Positions 1 to 7,812 of a stretch of DNA of 30,393 nt are shown one piece after another (within the stretch, counting starts at the first letter, position 1; each line of letters starts with the position of its first letter). A program made the position numbers and the translations under genes. The stretch lies in assembly GCA_910583615.1 (NCBI GenBank), contig CAJTXP010000047.1, positions 1 to 30,393 on the forward strand, in the 5' to 3' direction. The notes below the pieces were generated by a model. It saw only the letters and a list, made by a program, of their open reading frames with translations. It did not search any database and had not been told where the DNA came from. Source of the DNA: an uncultured Lachnospiraceae bacterium. Lineage in GTDB: Bacteria; Bacillota; Clostridia; Lachnospirales; Lachnospiraceae.

Positions 1-122
1 AGGGCCCGCTGGCGGCGCCGCATCCGGCGATCCTGAACGCAATCTACAACGCGACGGGAGCACGCGTCACGAAGATCCCGGCAAGGCCGGAAGTCGTGAA
101 GGCGGCCATCGACGCACTGTAG
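1..122 (+). CDS. Molybdenum hydroxylase (xanthine dehydrogenase / Mop-type aldehyde oxidoreductase), C-terminal end only
   Basis: Only the last 39 codons are inside the window; the reading frame starts at base 3 and ends with TAG at 120-122. The peptide contains the run LAAPHPAILNAIYNATG, followed by a short tail with IPARPE and VVKAAIDAL. This is the typical C-terminus of the molybdopterin-binding subunit of xanthine dehydrogenase and aldehyde oxidoreductases, where HPAI.NAI...G and IPA.PE are recurrent. The exact substrate cannot be told from this piece. It lies directly upstream of the maturation-type cluster at 221-9385, in the same direction, and is probably the enzyme that cluster serves. 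Family assignment is fairly sure; subfamily is not. Confidence 0.75.
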   Translation, partial: GPLAAPHPAILNAIYNATGARVTKIPARPEVVKAAIDAL

Positions 123-157
123 GATACATAAGATCACTGGTTAAAACAGGATAGAAT

Positions 158-206
158 GGCAGGGGCTGTCGTGGATCTGGCGGCAGTTCCTGTCTTTCCT
201 CTTATT
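158..206 (+). terminator. Hairpin after the Mo hydroxylase gene, possible weak terminator or attenuator
   Basis: Bases 158-171 can pair with 181-194 over 14 positions if G-U pairs are allowed, with a 9-nt loop. The hairpin is followed by a T-rich stretch (TTTCCTCTTATTT). It sits between the hydroxylase stop codon and the ribosome binding site of the next gene, so it could set the ratio of enzyme to downstream maturation proteins. The T tract is broken by C, so termination would be partial at best. Confidence 0.4.
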
Positions 207-220
207 TGTAAGGAGACAGG

Positions 221-2440
221 ATGGATCAGAAAAAAGAGCATGGTTTTATTGGAAAACACTATCTGATGAAGCAGGCGTTTGGACAGGAAGAGCTGCATGA
301 GAGGGAGGCTGTCTGTACCAGAGAGGATCCGCCTGCATGTATGGAATCCTGTCCGCTTCATATGGATATGCGGGCAGTATGCGCCCATGCGGCAAAGGGT
401 GATTTTAAGAAGGCGGCAGGAGTGATCCGGACAGTGACGCCTTTTTTGCATCTTCTGTCGAAAAACTGCAGCAGGACATGCGTATTGGCGTGTAAGCTTT
501 CGGAACTGGGAGACGGAGTCTGTCTTCCGGCGCTGGAACGGGCATGCGCGCTGTACGGGGGCTCCGGTGCGGTCAACCGGTTTATGCTTCCGAAGAAGAG
601 TCAGAAGACGGCGGTATTCGGAGACGATCTTTTTGCGCTTGCATGCTGCTGGGAGCTGGGAAAGAAAGGCTACGAGGTTCACTGGTATACCGCCTGTTCT
701 TCCATGAAGGAGGTGCTGTCTGACTGGGGACTTTCAGAAGAGGAAGCAGCTTCGGATCTGACCGCTTTTGCAGGGCTTCGGATCACGCTGGAAAAGCAGG
801 AGGCGCCCGGATGTGAAATCCTGGAAAAGATCCGGCAGGAAGTAGATGCAGGATGCGTCTCTCCGGCGTATGGCTGGACAGAACTGCCCGAAGGCATGTA
901 TACGGCGGAAAACAGAGAAAAAGCGGAACAGCTTCTGGCAGAGGCAAAACATACGGCGTTTCTGGCGGAACGGTATATCCAGGGAGTTCACACCAGTCCG
1001 ATAAGGGAAGAGAGGGAGAGCCGTCTCTTTGTGACTATAGACGGAGTAAAAGGCAGCAGCGCTCTGACCGATGCAGAGCACGTGACAAAGGAGAGCGCTA
1101 CTGCGGAGGCGGCCAGATGTATCCAGTGCCAGTGCGTGGAATGTATCAAAGGCTGTGTCTACCTTCAGCATTATAAGAGGAATCCCAGGGCAGGGATTCG
1201 GGAGATCTACAACAACATGTCCATTGTCATGGGCAACCATATGGCCAACGGCATGATCAACGCCTGTGATGAGTGCGGACAGTGTAAAGCTGCCTGCCCC
1301 AACGGATTTGATTATCCGGATGTATGCCGGATCGCAAAGCATACGATGGTGGAGACCGGAAAGATGCCGGGCTCCGCGCATGAATTTGCTCTGCTGGACG
1401 CTCAGTTTTCCAATGGGGAAGCGTATCTGGCAAAACCGGAGCCGGGATATGAAAGCTGCCGCTATCTGTTCTTTCCGGGCTGTCAGGCATCCGCCGTCTC
1501 TCCAAAAACCGTGGAGGCGGCCTATGCAGATCTGCGCAGCAGACTGGAAGGCGGAACAGGACTGATGCTGGGCTGCTGCGGAGCGGTGGCGAAATGGGCG
1601 GCCAGAGAAGATCTTTTTAAAGACGCCATGGAACAGCTTCGGGAACAGTGGGAACGGATGGGAAGACCACAGGTGGTCTGCGCCTGCCCCACCTGCAAAC
1701 AGATCTTTGATCAGTATACAGAATTTTCCACCGTCGGAATCTGGGAAGTTCTTATGGAATCCGGTGTAAAGCAGGTGTCAGAGGAGACCGTATCGGTCCA
1801 TGACGCATGCGGAGCCAGAGGCAACGCGAAAATGCAGGCAGATGTGAGGGTCTTTATCGAAGCGCTTGGCTGCAGGATCGAGAAGATCCCCTTCGAAGGG
1901 GACGTCTCGCCCTGCTGCGGTTACGGAGGACTGGTCAAATACACCAATCCGGAGGTGGCGGGCAAAAAAGCGCGGTTTGCGGCAGGCAGGTCAGAACAGA
2001 AACTTGTAACCTACTGCATGGCGTGTCGGGACCAGTTTTCCCGGGCAGGCGTGGATACCTGCCATATTCTGGAGCTGGCGTATGGAGTCGAACCGCAGCC
2101 GGTACCGGATCTGTCAGCAAGAAGGGCGAACCGTCTGAAACTGAAACAGAAACTTTTATCAGAACTGTGGAAAGAGGGATTTGAGATGGAGACGATGCTG
2201 CCTGTGAGCTATGCGGATGGAGTCCTGGAACAGATGGAAGAGCGCATGATTTTGAAAAGCGATGTGGACGCAGTGCTGAAAGCGTACGAGAGATCGGAAG
2301 TGGCTGTGTTTGACGAAGAGAACGGCTGGTTTGTAACCAGCTGTCGTCTGGGCAATGTCACGTTCTGGGTAAAATTTACCCGGGAGGAGACCGGGTATAC
2401 CGTGTATGGCGCATACAGCCACCGGATGACCGTGGAGTAG
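221..2440 (+). CDS. Large Fe-S oxidoreductase: GltD-type Cys domain, degenerate Rossmann segment, dicluster ferredoxin, two CCG domains
   Basis: A 739-aa cytoplasmic electron-transfer protein. Residues about 32-110 resemble the Cys-rich N-terminal Fe-S domain of GltD and dihydropyrimidine dehydrogenase (CMESCPLH, then CSRTC..AC). Residues about 128-290 sit where such proteins carry the FAD/NAD domain, but the nucleotide-binding glycines are missing (VFGDDLFALA) and the region is short. Residues 300-312 and 349-360 carry two ferredoxin-like Cys groups (CIQCQCVEC and CDECGQCKAACP). Residues about 415-625 contain two heterodisulfide-reductase-like CCG modules (LGCCG, SPCCGYGG, each with a second CxxC-like site). 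About 100 C-terminal residues are unrecognised. From memory, NCBI calls similar proteins 'pyridine nucleotide-disulfide oxidoreductase/dicluster-binding protein'. The start follows AAGGAGACAGG. It likely shuttles electrons for the downstream pathway (inference). Confidence 0.8.
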   Translation: MDQKKEHGFIGKHYLMKQAFGQEELHEREAVCTREDPPACMESCPLHMDMRAVCAHAAKGDFKKAAGVIRTVTPFLHLLSKNCSRTCVLACKLSELGDGVCLPALERACALYGGSGAVNRFMLPKKSQKTAVFGDDLFALACCWELGKKGYEVHWYTACSSMKEVLSDWGLSEEEAASDLTAFAGLRITLEKQEAPGCEILEKIRQEVDAGCVSPAYGWTELPEGMYTAENREKAEQLLAEAKHTAFLAERYIQGVHTSPIREERESRLFVTIDGVKGSSALTDAEHVTKESATAEAARCIQCQCVECIKGCVYLQHYKRNPRAGIREIYNNMSIVMGNHMANGMINACDECGQCKAACPNGFDYPDVCRIAKHTMVETGKMPGSAHEFALLDAQFSNGEAYLAKPEPGYESCRYLFFPGCQASAVSPKTVEAAYADLRSRLEGGTGLMLGCCGAVAKWAAREDLFKDAMEQLREQWERMGRPQVVCACPTCKQIFDQYTEFSTVGIWEVLMESGVKQVSEETVSVHDACGARGNAKMQADVRVFIEALGCRIEKIPFEGDVSPCCGYGGLVKYTNPEVAGKKARFAAGRSEQKLVTYCMACRDQFSRAGVDTCHILELAYGVEPQPVPDLSARRANRLKLKQKLLSELWKEGFEMETMLPVSYADGVLEQMEERMILKSDVDAVLKAYERSEVAVFDEENGWFVTSCRLGNVTFWVKFTREETGYTVYGAYSHRMTVE

Positions 2441-2450
2441 GAGGGATACA

Positions 2451-2669
2451 ATGGCGGAAAAAAATTATTATACCATAGACCCCATGGGAAAACTGACCTG
2501 TGCCAAATGCAGGATTCCGCTGGTGAAGGGGAAAGCCACGTTTGGCTATCTGGGAAATGCATTTCCGGTGGAGCTTCCGGTATGTCCCCAGTGCGGTTTC
2601 ATCTATGTTCCGGAAGAGCTTGCCCTGGGAAAGGTACTGACCGTGGAACGAAGCCTGGAGGATAAATGA
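2451..2669 (+). CDS. Small two-CxxC redox protein (DVU_1557-like family)
   Basis: A 72-aa protein with two CxxC motifs, CAKC near residue 18 and CPQC near residue 47, arranged like a zinc ribbon or rubredoxin-like knuckle. No membrane segment or signal peptide is visible. It starts 10 bases after the previous stop with a good ribosome binding site (GGAGGG) and its stop overlaps the next start as ATGA, so it belongs to the same operon. From memory it corresponds to the protein labelled 'DVU_1557 family redox protein' beside Mop-type enzymes in sulfate reducers and clostridia. The function is unknown; metal or Fe binding by the four Cys is inference. Confidence 0.7.
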   Translation: MAEKNYYTIDPMGKLTCAKCRIPLVKGKATFGYLGNAFPVELPVCPQCGFIYVPEELALGKVLTVERSLEDK

Positions 2670-3346
2670 TCGGCGCGCATCCCGGAGGGGTTCAGCTGAC
2701 CAGGCGCCTTTTTGAAATAGCAGGAATATCGGTGCCGGATATGCAGCGGTCGGCAGGAATAGCTGTTTCCCGTGCAGGGACGGCCGGAAAGGCGCTGGAT
2801 CTTGGCGCTGGAACAGGGGAGAGCGTCCGCTGTCTGAGACTGCTGGGATATGATGCGGTAGGAATCGACCGGAATGCGGGAACAGGCGGCGCATCCACCT
2901 CGGACAAAACAGCCTCGGGTTTTGTGATACCAGGGGATATGACCGCCCTTCCGTTTCCGGACGGGAGTTTTGACCTCTGTCTTGCAGAGTGCAGTGTCGC
3001 AGTCTGCGGAGACGGTCCCGAAGCGCTTCGGGAGGCGTACCGGGTCCTGCGTCCGGGGGGAAGCCTGCTGCTGTCCGACGTGTTTTTTCATAAAGAACAG
3101 GCGCCGTCTCTCTCCATGCCGGAGCCTCTTACGTTCTCCTGCTGGGAACGGGAGACTGCCAGGGCGGGATTTTCCCTCCGGAAAAGTTCGGATGAGACGG
3201 CGCTTTGGAGAGAATTCTTTCTGGAAAGCCTCTGGAACGACAATGCGGATGAGGCATTCTGCAGTTTTTTTCAGGAGGCGGGAAAAGCGGGCTGCGGCTA
3301 TTTTCTGGCCTGGCTTTGGAAAGGAGAAATGAATGGATTTATTTGA
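2666..3346 (+). CDS. SAM-dependent class I methyltransferase (DVU_1556-like / TrsM-like)
   Basis: A 226-aa protein. The SAM-binding motif I is seen as ALDLGAGTGES near residue 46, an acidic residue after the second strand as VGIDRN, and the later LPFPDGSFDL and YRVLRPGGSLLLSD segments are typical of Methyltransf_11 enzymes. The middle holds LAECSVAVCG, with two Cys close to where substrate would sit. It starts by ATGA overlap with the preceding small redox gene and overlaps the next gene by 14 bases, so expression is tightly coupled. The methyl acceptor is unknown. From memory a methyltransferase of this kind is a fixed member of the DVU1551-1557 gene set. Fold assignment is secure; role is inference. 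Confidence 0.8.
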   Translation: MIGAHPGGVQLTRRLFEIAGISVPDMQRSAGIAVSRAGTAGKALDLGAGTGESVRCLRLLGYDAVGIDRNAGTGGASTSDKTASGFVIPGDMTALPFPDGSFDLCLAECSVAVCGDGPEALREAYRVLRPGGSLLLSDVFFHKEQAPSLSMPEPLTFSCWERETARAGFSLRKSSDETALWREFFLESLWNDNADEAFCSFFQEAGKAGCGYFLAWLWKGEMNGFI

Positions 3347-3761
3347 CCGTATGCTGGAACTGTCCAATCAGGGATATTACTGTGCGCAGATTCTGATGAT
3401 TCTTGCGCTGGAATCGGAAGAGAAGGAAAATCCGGATCTGATTCGCGCCATGAGCGGCTTAAACGGCGGAATGGGTTTTTCCGGGCATTTGTGCGGAGCG
3501 TTGACGGGGGGCTGCTGCCTTCTCGGCTATTTCTGCGGCAAAGGCGAGGAGGAGGAGATCGAGGACCCCAGGGCTTCCGAACTGATCCGGGAGCTGGTGG
3601 ACTGGTTTGAAGAATCCGTGGGCGGCGTCTACGGAGGATGCGACTGTAAGGATATTCTGGAAGATGATCCGTCCAACAAGATCAGGCGCTGTCCGGAAGT
3701 GGTGGAAAGCGTATTTGTAAAATGCATGGAACTGCTTCAGGAAAACGGAATGCTGACATGA
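3333..3761 (+). CDS. C-GCAxxG-C-C family protein (DVU_1555-like)
   Basis: A 142-aa cytoplasmic protein of the C_GCAxxG_C_C group. The signature is present in variant form: YYCAQ near residue 13, CGALTGGCCLLGYFCG near residue 54, then GCDCKDIL and RRCPEV in the C-terminal third. The family is often annotated as putative redox-active or Fe-S proteins, but no reaction is established. It overlaps the methyltransferase by 14 bases with its own AAAGGAGA site, and its stop overlaps the next start (ATGA). From memory it matches the 'DVU_1555 family C-GCAxxG-C-C protein', a conserved neighbour in these clusters. Confidence 0.75.
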   Translation: MDLFDRMLELSNQGYYCAQILMILALESEEKENPDLIRAMSGLNGGMGFSGHLCGALTGGCCLLGYFCGKGEEEEIEDPRASELIRELVDWFEESVGGVYGGCDCKDILEDDPSNKIRRCPEVVESVFVKCMELLQENGMLT

Positions 3762-4837
3762 GGATTCAGGGACTGATTGCGGCGGCGGGACTTTCAAGCC
3801 GTATGGGTGAGTTTAAACCTTTTATGAAGCTGAACGGATTTCCCATGATCCGGATGACGGTTCAGAGTCTTAAAAATGCAGGAATCCGGGACATTACTGT
3901 AGTGACGGGATACCGCGCGGATGAGATGGCGCGGATTCTGATGCCGCTGAAGGTCCATCTGGTGGAAAACAGAGCCTATCGGGAGACGGATATGCTTGCC
4001 TCTATCCGTATGGGACTGGCGTCCATAAAAGGAGCAGATGCGGTGTTTTTCCTGCCGGGGGATCTTCCGCTTATCGCTCCCGGGAGCATGAAGCAGGTAA
4101 AGGACCGTCTGACCCGGCTTCCCGGGGGGACGCAGGCGCTGGTTCCGGTAACCGGGGAGAGCACTTCGCATCCGCCGGTGCTGCTGCCGGAGGGCATCCA
4201 AAAAGTGATTGCCTATCGAGGAGAGGGCGGACTGAAGGGCGCCTTTTCCACCATGAAGACCGAATATATGGAGCTGAAAGATGCCGGCGCTCTGGCAGAT
4301 GCGGATTTTCGACGGGATTTTGCAGGTCTGGAGGCTTATGCAAGGGAGCATAAGGGCGTTTCACGGGAATTATGTGATGCATGGTATGAGGAAACCGGGC
4401 TTCCAGGGCATGTGCGGGCGCACTGTCTGGCGGTGGGAGAACTGGCCGGATGGATGGCGGAACGTCTGACGGAACACGGCGCCTGTCTGGATATTGAACT
4501 TTGCAGAAGCGGCGGTTATCTGCACGATCTGTGCAGGCTTTGTGAACATCATGAGGCAGAGGCGGGCGCATTTTTAAGAGAGCGGGGATATGCGGCCCTT
4601 GCCGGCGTCGTGGAGCGGCACAGAGGTTTTGAGACAGAACCGGGGAGCATCTGTGAAGAGTGGGCCGTTGTCTGTCTGGCGGATAAACTGATACAGGAAG
4701 ACCGGCGGGTCTCTCTGGAGGTCCGGTACGGGAAGGCATTGTGCCACCATGAGGTAAAAGAACGGATCCTGAGGGATATGAGAGTCTGCCGGAGACTGAA
4801 GGAAGAATTCGAGGTGATGACAGGTGAGAGATTATGA
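3758..4837 (+). CDS. MobA/MocA-like nucleotidyltransferase fused to an HD domain (DVU_1551-like)
   Basis: A 359-aa two-domain protein. Residues about 1-190 are an NTP_transf_3 domain: IAAAGLSSRMGEFKPF is the nucleotide-binding loop of MobA/MocA enzymes that add CMP or GMP to molybdopterin, and LPGDLPLI is the metal-binding stretch. Residues about 210-350 carry an HD domain (HCLAVGELA, then YLHDLCR, then VVERHRG), a phosphohydrolase fold. The start is taken as the ATG overlapping the previous stop (ATGA), not an upstream ATG, because the conserved domain begins right there. From memory it matches the 'DVU_1551 family NTP transferase'. A cofactor nucleotidylation or de-nucleotidylation role is inferred. 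Confidence 0.8.
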   Translation: MRIQGLIAAAGLSSRMGEFKPFMKLNGFPMIRMTVQSLKNAGIRDITVVTGYRADEMARILMPLKVHLVENRAYRETDMLASIRMGLASIKGADAVFFLPGDLPLIAPGSMKQVKDRLTRLPGGTQALVPVTGESTSHPPVLLPEGIQKVIAYRGEGGLKGAFSTMKTEYMELKDAGALADADFRRDFAGLEAYAREHKGVSRELCDAWYEETGLPGHVRAHCLAVGELAGWMAERLTEHGACLDIELCRSGGYLHDLCRLCEHHEAEAGAFLRERGYAALAGVVERHRGFETEPGSICEEWAVVCLADKLIQEDRRVSLEVRYGKALCHHEVKERILRDMRVCRRLKEEFEVMTGERL

Positions 4838-5963
4838 AGAGCCGATCTATATGAACAATGCAGCTACGTCCTGGCCCAAAGCGCCAGGTGTGGCAGAAGC
4901 CGTATCAGAAGCGCTGCGGGCAATGCCTGGGGAGGCCAACCGGGGCGGCGTCACGGATTTTGATGTCTTTTGGGAAGTGAGAAAAGAACTGGCGGAGCTG
5001 ATGGGCGTCGGAAGCCCGTCCCGGATTGCACTGGGCTGCAACTCCACCTGGGGCCTGAACCAGGCGATCTTCGGATATCCTCTTTCGCCGGGAGATACGG
5101 TACTTTCCACAAATGCGGAGCATAATGCTGTTCTGCGTCCGCTCTATCTCCTGGAACAGAGGGGAATAGAGGTTATAAAGCTTCCGACAGATGCAGTGGG
5201 CAGGATTCCTGTGTCCAGATGGGAGCGGGCAGTGGAGAAATACCATCCAAAGCTTTGTATACTGACGCATGCTTCCAACGTGACCGGAGCGGTCAATGAC
5301 GTTCCGGCGCTGGCGTATGCGGCAAAAAAGGCGGGGGCAGACCTGCTGCTGGACATCTCTCAGACGCTGGGCTGTATTCCGGTGAAGCTTTCCGAATGGA
5401 ATGTGGATATGGCGGCGTTTACCGGGCACAAATATCTGCTCGGTCCCCAGGGGACCGGCGGTGTATATGTAAGAGAGGGCCTGTGCCTCCGTCCGCATAT
5501 GGTAGGCGGCACCGGAGTTATGAGCGATCTGAAAGAGATGCCGGAAGAGATGCCGCTGCATCTGGAAGCGGGTACGGGAAATGAACCGTCTTATCATGGA
5601 CTTCTTGCGGCGCTTCGCTGGAGCAGACAGCATCCGGGGGACCTGGAGGAGTTGAATCAAAGAGCAAAGCGGCTTTTGAAAGGCCTTCAGACGCTGGGCT
5701 GCCGGGTAATCGCGCCGGGAGGCGTATCCACGCCGGTCATTTCTTTTGTAATACCGGAGATACCGTCTTCACACGTTGCGGATATTTTGACCGGAAGCTA
5801 CGATATTGTCCTGCGGACCGGTCTGCACTGCGCGCCGGAGATCATGGAAGATATCGGGATGGAAAGCGGCACCATGCGCCTGAGCCTGTCGCGTTTCACG
5901 ACCGACGAAGAGGTGGAGCAGGTACTTGGTGCAGTCTGGGATGTGGTGGAGAGCGGAATATGA
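4824..5963 (+). CDS. Class V aminotransferase, cysteine desulfurase / selenocysteine lyase type
   Basis: A 379-aa PLP enzyme. The N-terminus has the usual YMNNAATSWPK. The PLP lysine lies in AFTGHKYLLGPQG, and the catalytic-loop cysteine lies in TGLHCAPE, as in CsdA/SufS-type desulfurases and selenocysteine lyases. Such enzymes release sulfur from cysteine (or selenium from selenocysteine) as a persulfide. It starts at GTG 4824 behind GAGGTGAT, overlapping the previous gene by 14 bases; an ATG 27 bases later is a less likely alternative. Its place in a Mo-hydroxylase cluster suggests it provides S or Se for the terminal sulfido/selenido ligand or for the radical SAM product, which is inference. 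No SelD or SelA is in the window. Confidence 0.85.
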   Translation: MRDYEEPIYMNNAATSWPKAPGVAEAVSEALRAMPGEANRGGVTDFDVFWEVRKELAELMGVGSPSRIALGCNSTWGLNQAIFGYPLSPGDTVLSTNAEHNAVLRPLYLLEQRGIEVIKLPTDAVGRIPVSRWERAVEKYHPKLCILTHASNVTGAVNDVPALAYAAKKAGADLLLDISQTLGCIPVKLSEWNVDMAAFTGHKYLLGPQGTGGVYVREGLCLRPHMVGGTGVMSDLKEMPEEMPLHLEAGTGNEPSYHGLLAALRWSRQHPGDLEELNQRAKRLLKGLQTLGCRVIAPGGVSTPVISFVIPEIPSSHVADILTGSYDIVLRTGLHCAPEIMEDIGMESGTMRLSLSRFTTDEEVEQVLGAVWDVVESGI

Positions 5964-6262
5964 TCTACCGGTGTAAAAAAGTGGAAAACTGTTTTGCCGG
6001 GGCCAGAACGTATGAATATGAGCTTCCGGTGACCGGTCGGGAACTGCTCGCCTTTCTGGAGGACTGGGAGGTCCGGGAGAATCACCGGTTCCGCCGGCCG
6101 GTATTTTCTGCGAAACGGGGTCCGCTGGAAATCAAGGGGATTCTGGCGGCGCATGTGGTTAAAGTGAATTACCCGGAGGACAGATGGGAAGAAGAAAAGG
6201 AGAGGCTGGAACAATGGCTGGATCAGACAGAACAGATAAAACAAACGGAACAGGACGGATAG
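5960..6262 (+). CDS. Hypothetical 100-aa protein within the cluster
   Basis: I do not recognise this family. It starts by ATGA overlap with the aminotransferase stop and extends 49 bases into the radical SAM gene, so it is translated as part of the operon. It has two Cys near the N-terminus (YRCKKVENCFAG), a basic middle (VRENHRFRRP) and a strongly charged C-terminal helix (EERWEE-like, then EQWLDQTEQ). No signal peptide or membrane segment is seen. The position between a sulfur-transfer enzyme and a radical SAM enzyme makes it a possible accessory or carrier protein, but nothing in the sequence proves that. Confidence 0.6.
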   Translation: MIYRCKKVENCFAGARTYEYELPVTGRELLAFLEDWEVRENHRFRRPVFSAKRGPLEIKGILAAHVVKVNYPEDRWEEEKERLEQWLDQTEQIKQTEQDG

Positions 6263-7812
6263 TCGGAAGGACGGAGAGTGTCTGCCCGGAGTGTCTCTGC
6301 GTGATCCCGGCGGAAAAAGTGCAGAGAGAACAGGGAATCTTCCTCGTGAAAACCTGTCCGCAGCACGGGACATATGAAACGCTGATCTGGGAGGGAAGCA
6401 TTGAAAGCTATGAAGCCTGGGGAGCCGATGTGCAGCCGGCGGATCAGGTTCCGGCTGCAGGTCCGGTGGAAAAGGGCTGTCCGTATGACTGCGGGCTGTG
6501 CGGGGAGCATGAGAGAAGAGGATGCTGCGTCCTTCTGGAGGTGACAGGCCGGTGTAACCTGCGCTGTCCGGTCTGTTTTGCCGGTGCGGGGGAATCCGGA
6601 AGCAGAGATGTGTCCATGGAAGAGCTGGGCCGGCAGATGGATTATCTGATGTCTCACGGCGGTCCTTTCAACCTCCAGATCTCCGGCGGGGAGCCTACGG
6701 TCCGTGACGACCTGCCGGAGTTGATAAGGATGGGGCGGGAAAAAGGATTTACCTTCTTTCAGCTGAATACCAACGGCCTGCGTCTGGCAGAAGAGCCGGG
6801 CTATGCAGAAGCGTTGAAAGAAGCAGGACTGTCCTGTGTCTTTCTGCAGTTTGACGGGGTGGACGATTCGGTGTATGAAGTTCTCCGGGGCAGAGCCCTG
6901 TGGAAGAAAAAACAGGAGGCTGTTGACGCCTGCGAACGCGCCGGACTGGGCGTGATCCTGGTGCCGGTGGTGACGCCCGGCGTCAATGAGGACCAGATGG
7001 GGAAGATTCTGTCCTACGCGGTCAGTCGGATGCCGGTGGTGCGGGGCGTGCATTTTCAGCCCATCAGTTATTTCGGAAGGTGTCTGGAAGCGCAGGGGAG
7101 CTACCGGCTGACGATTCCGAAGATTCTCTCTTTGATCGAGCAGCAGACGGATGGAAGGATGCGCGCGGCGCATTTTACGGGGGGGAATGCGACCAATCCC
7201 TACTGTACGTTTCAGGCGAATTATCTGAAGCAGGATGATGGAAATCTGCAGCCCATGATCCATGGCACGGCAAGAGCTTACGCCACTTCCGAGCAGGCGC
7301 GTGAGTTCGTGGCAAGACAGTGGACCGGGCCGGAAGAGGGCGGCGGATGCTGTTGCGGTGCGGAAGGGGAAGAGCCGTCTGCGCCCTGCTGCAGTGCAGA
7401 GGTGAAGGAACCGGCCGTGACGTGCTGCTGCGGTACGGAAGGGGAAGAATCGTCTGCGCCCTGCTGCAGTGCAGAGGCGGAGGAACCGGCCGTGACATGC
7501 TGCTGTGATGCGGAGGCGGAAGAACAGGCTGAGCCCTGCTGCAGTACAGAGCAGGAAGGTTCGTCCGGCGGGTGCTGCTGCGGAGAAGACACGGCGCAGA
7601 TGCAGCTGGATACGTCGTCTCTGGATGATTTCCTGAGAAAGCTGCACAACAACACCTTCGCTGTCTCCGGCATGCTGTTTCAGGATGCCGGCAGCCTGGA
7701 TCTGGAGCGGCTGCGCCGCTGCTATATTCTGGAGACGGACAGCCGTTACGGGATGGTTCCGTTCTGCGCCTATAATATGACCGGACAGAAAGGAAAGACA
7801 CTGTACCGATGA
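6214..7812 (+). CDS. Radical SAM protein with Tes/MJ0619-like N-terminus and a Cys-cluster tandem repeat (TrsS-like)
   Basis: A 532-aa enzyme if started at ATG 6214, which has AAGGAGAGG upstream; an in-frame ATG at 6184 is less well placed. Residues 24-51 hold a metal-binding pair (CPECLC, then CPQHG), residues 89-96 hold CPYDCGLC, and the radical SAM site is C114, C118, C121 (CNLRCPVC), followed by ISGGEPT. The order CPxDCGLC then CxxxCxxC is that of the tetraether synthase/MJ0619 radical SAM group. Residues 379 to about 456 form a low-complexity insert of three 25-residue repeats, each with CCC and CC, plus a further CCC. The remainder (LDDFLRKLHNNTFAVSG) returns to family-like sequence. 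From memory the homologs named TrsS are sometimes selenoproteins. The substrate is unknown. Confidence 0.85.
   Translation: MAGSDRTDKTNGTGRIVGRTESVCPECLCVIPAEKVQREQGIFLVKTCPQHGTYETLIWEGSIESYEAWGADVQPADQVPAAGPVEKGCPYDCGLCGEHERRGCCVLLEVTGRCNLRCPVCFAGAGESGSRDVSMEELGRQMDYLMSHGGPFNLQISGGEPTVRDDLPELIRMGREKGFTFFQLNTNGLRLAEEPGYAEALKEAGLSCVFLQFDGVDDSVYEVLRGRALWKKKQEAVDACERAGLGVILVPVVTPGVNEDQMGKILSYAVSRMPVVRGVHFQPISYFGRCLEAQGSYRLTIPKILSLIEQQTDGRMRAAHFTGGNATNPYCTFQANYLKQDDGNLQPMIHGTARAYATSEQAREFVARQWTGPEEGGGCCCGAEGEEPSAPCCSAEVKEPAVTCCCGTEGEESSAPCCSAEAEEPAVTCCCDAEAEEQAEPCCSTEQEGSSGGCCCGEDTAQMQLDTSSLDDFLRKLHNNTFAVSGMLFQDAGSLDLERLRRCYILETDSRYGMVPFCAYNMTGQKGKTLYR
7348..7581 (+). repeat. In-frame 75-bp tandem repeat encoding Cys clusters inside the radical SAM gene
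   Basis: Three consecutive 75-bp units start at 7348, 7423 and 7498, with a truncated fourth at 7573. Each unit encodes 25 residues beginning CCC, with a second CC at unit positions 14-15 or so, separated by acidic, Ala/Pro-rich spacers. Units 1 and 2 are nearly identical in DNA; unit 3 has diverged. The repeat keeps the reading frame, so copy number could change without breaking the gene. Confidence 0.9.

Noticed and set aside
734..1381. Long minus-strand open frame (215 codons) opposite the first Fe-S protein gene
   Set aside because: It lies wholly within a gene with clear domains, has no recognisable motif, and such antisense frames are common in GC-richer genes.
7348..7581. Possible CRISPR-like or minisatellite array
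   Set aside because: The 75-bp units are contiguous without unique spacers and keep the reading frame; this is a coding tandem repeat.
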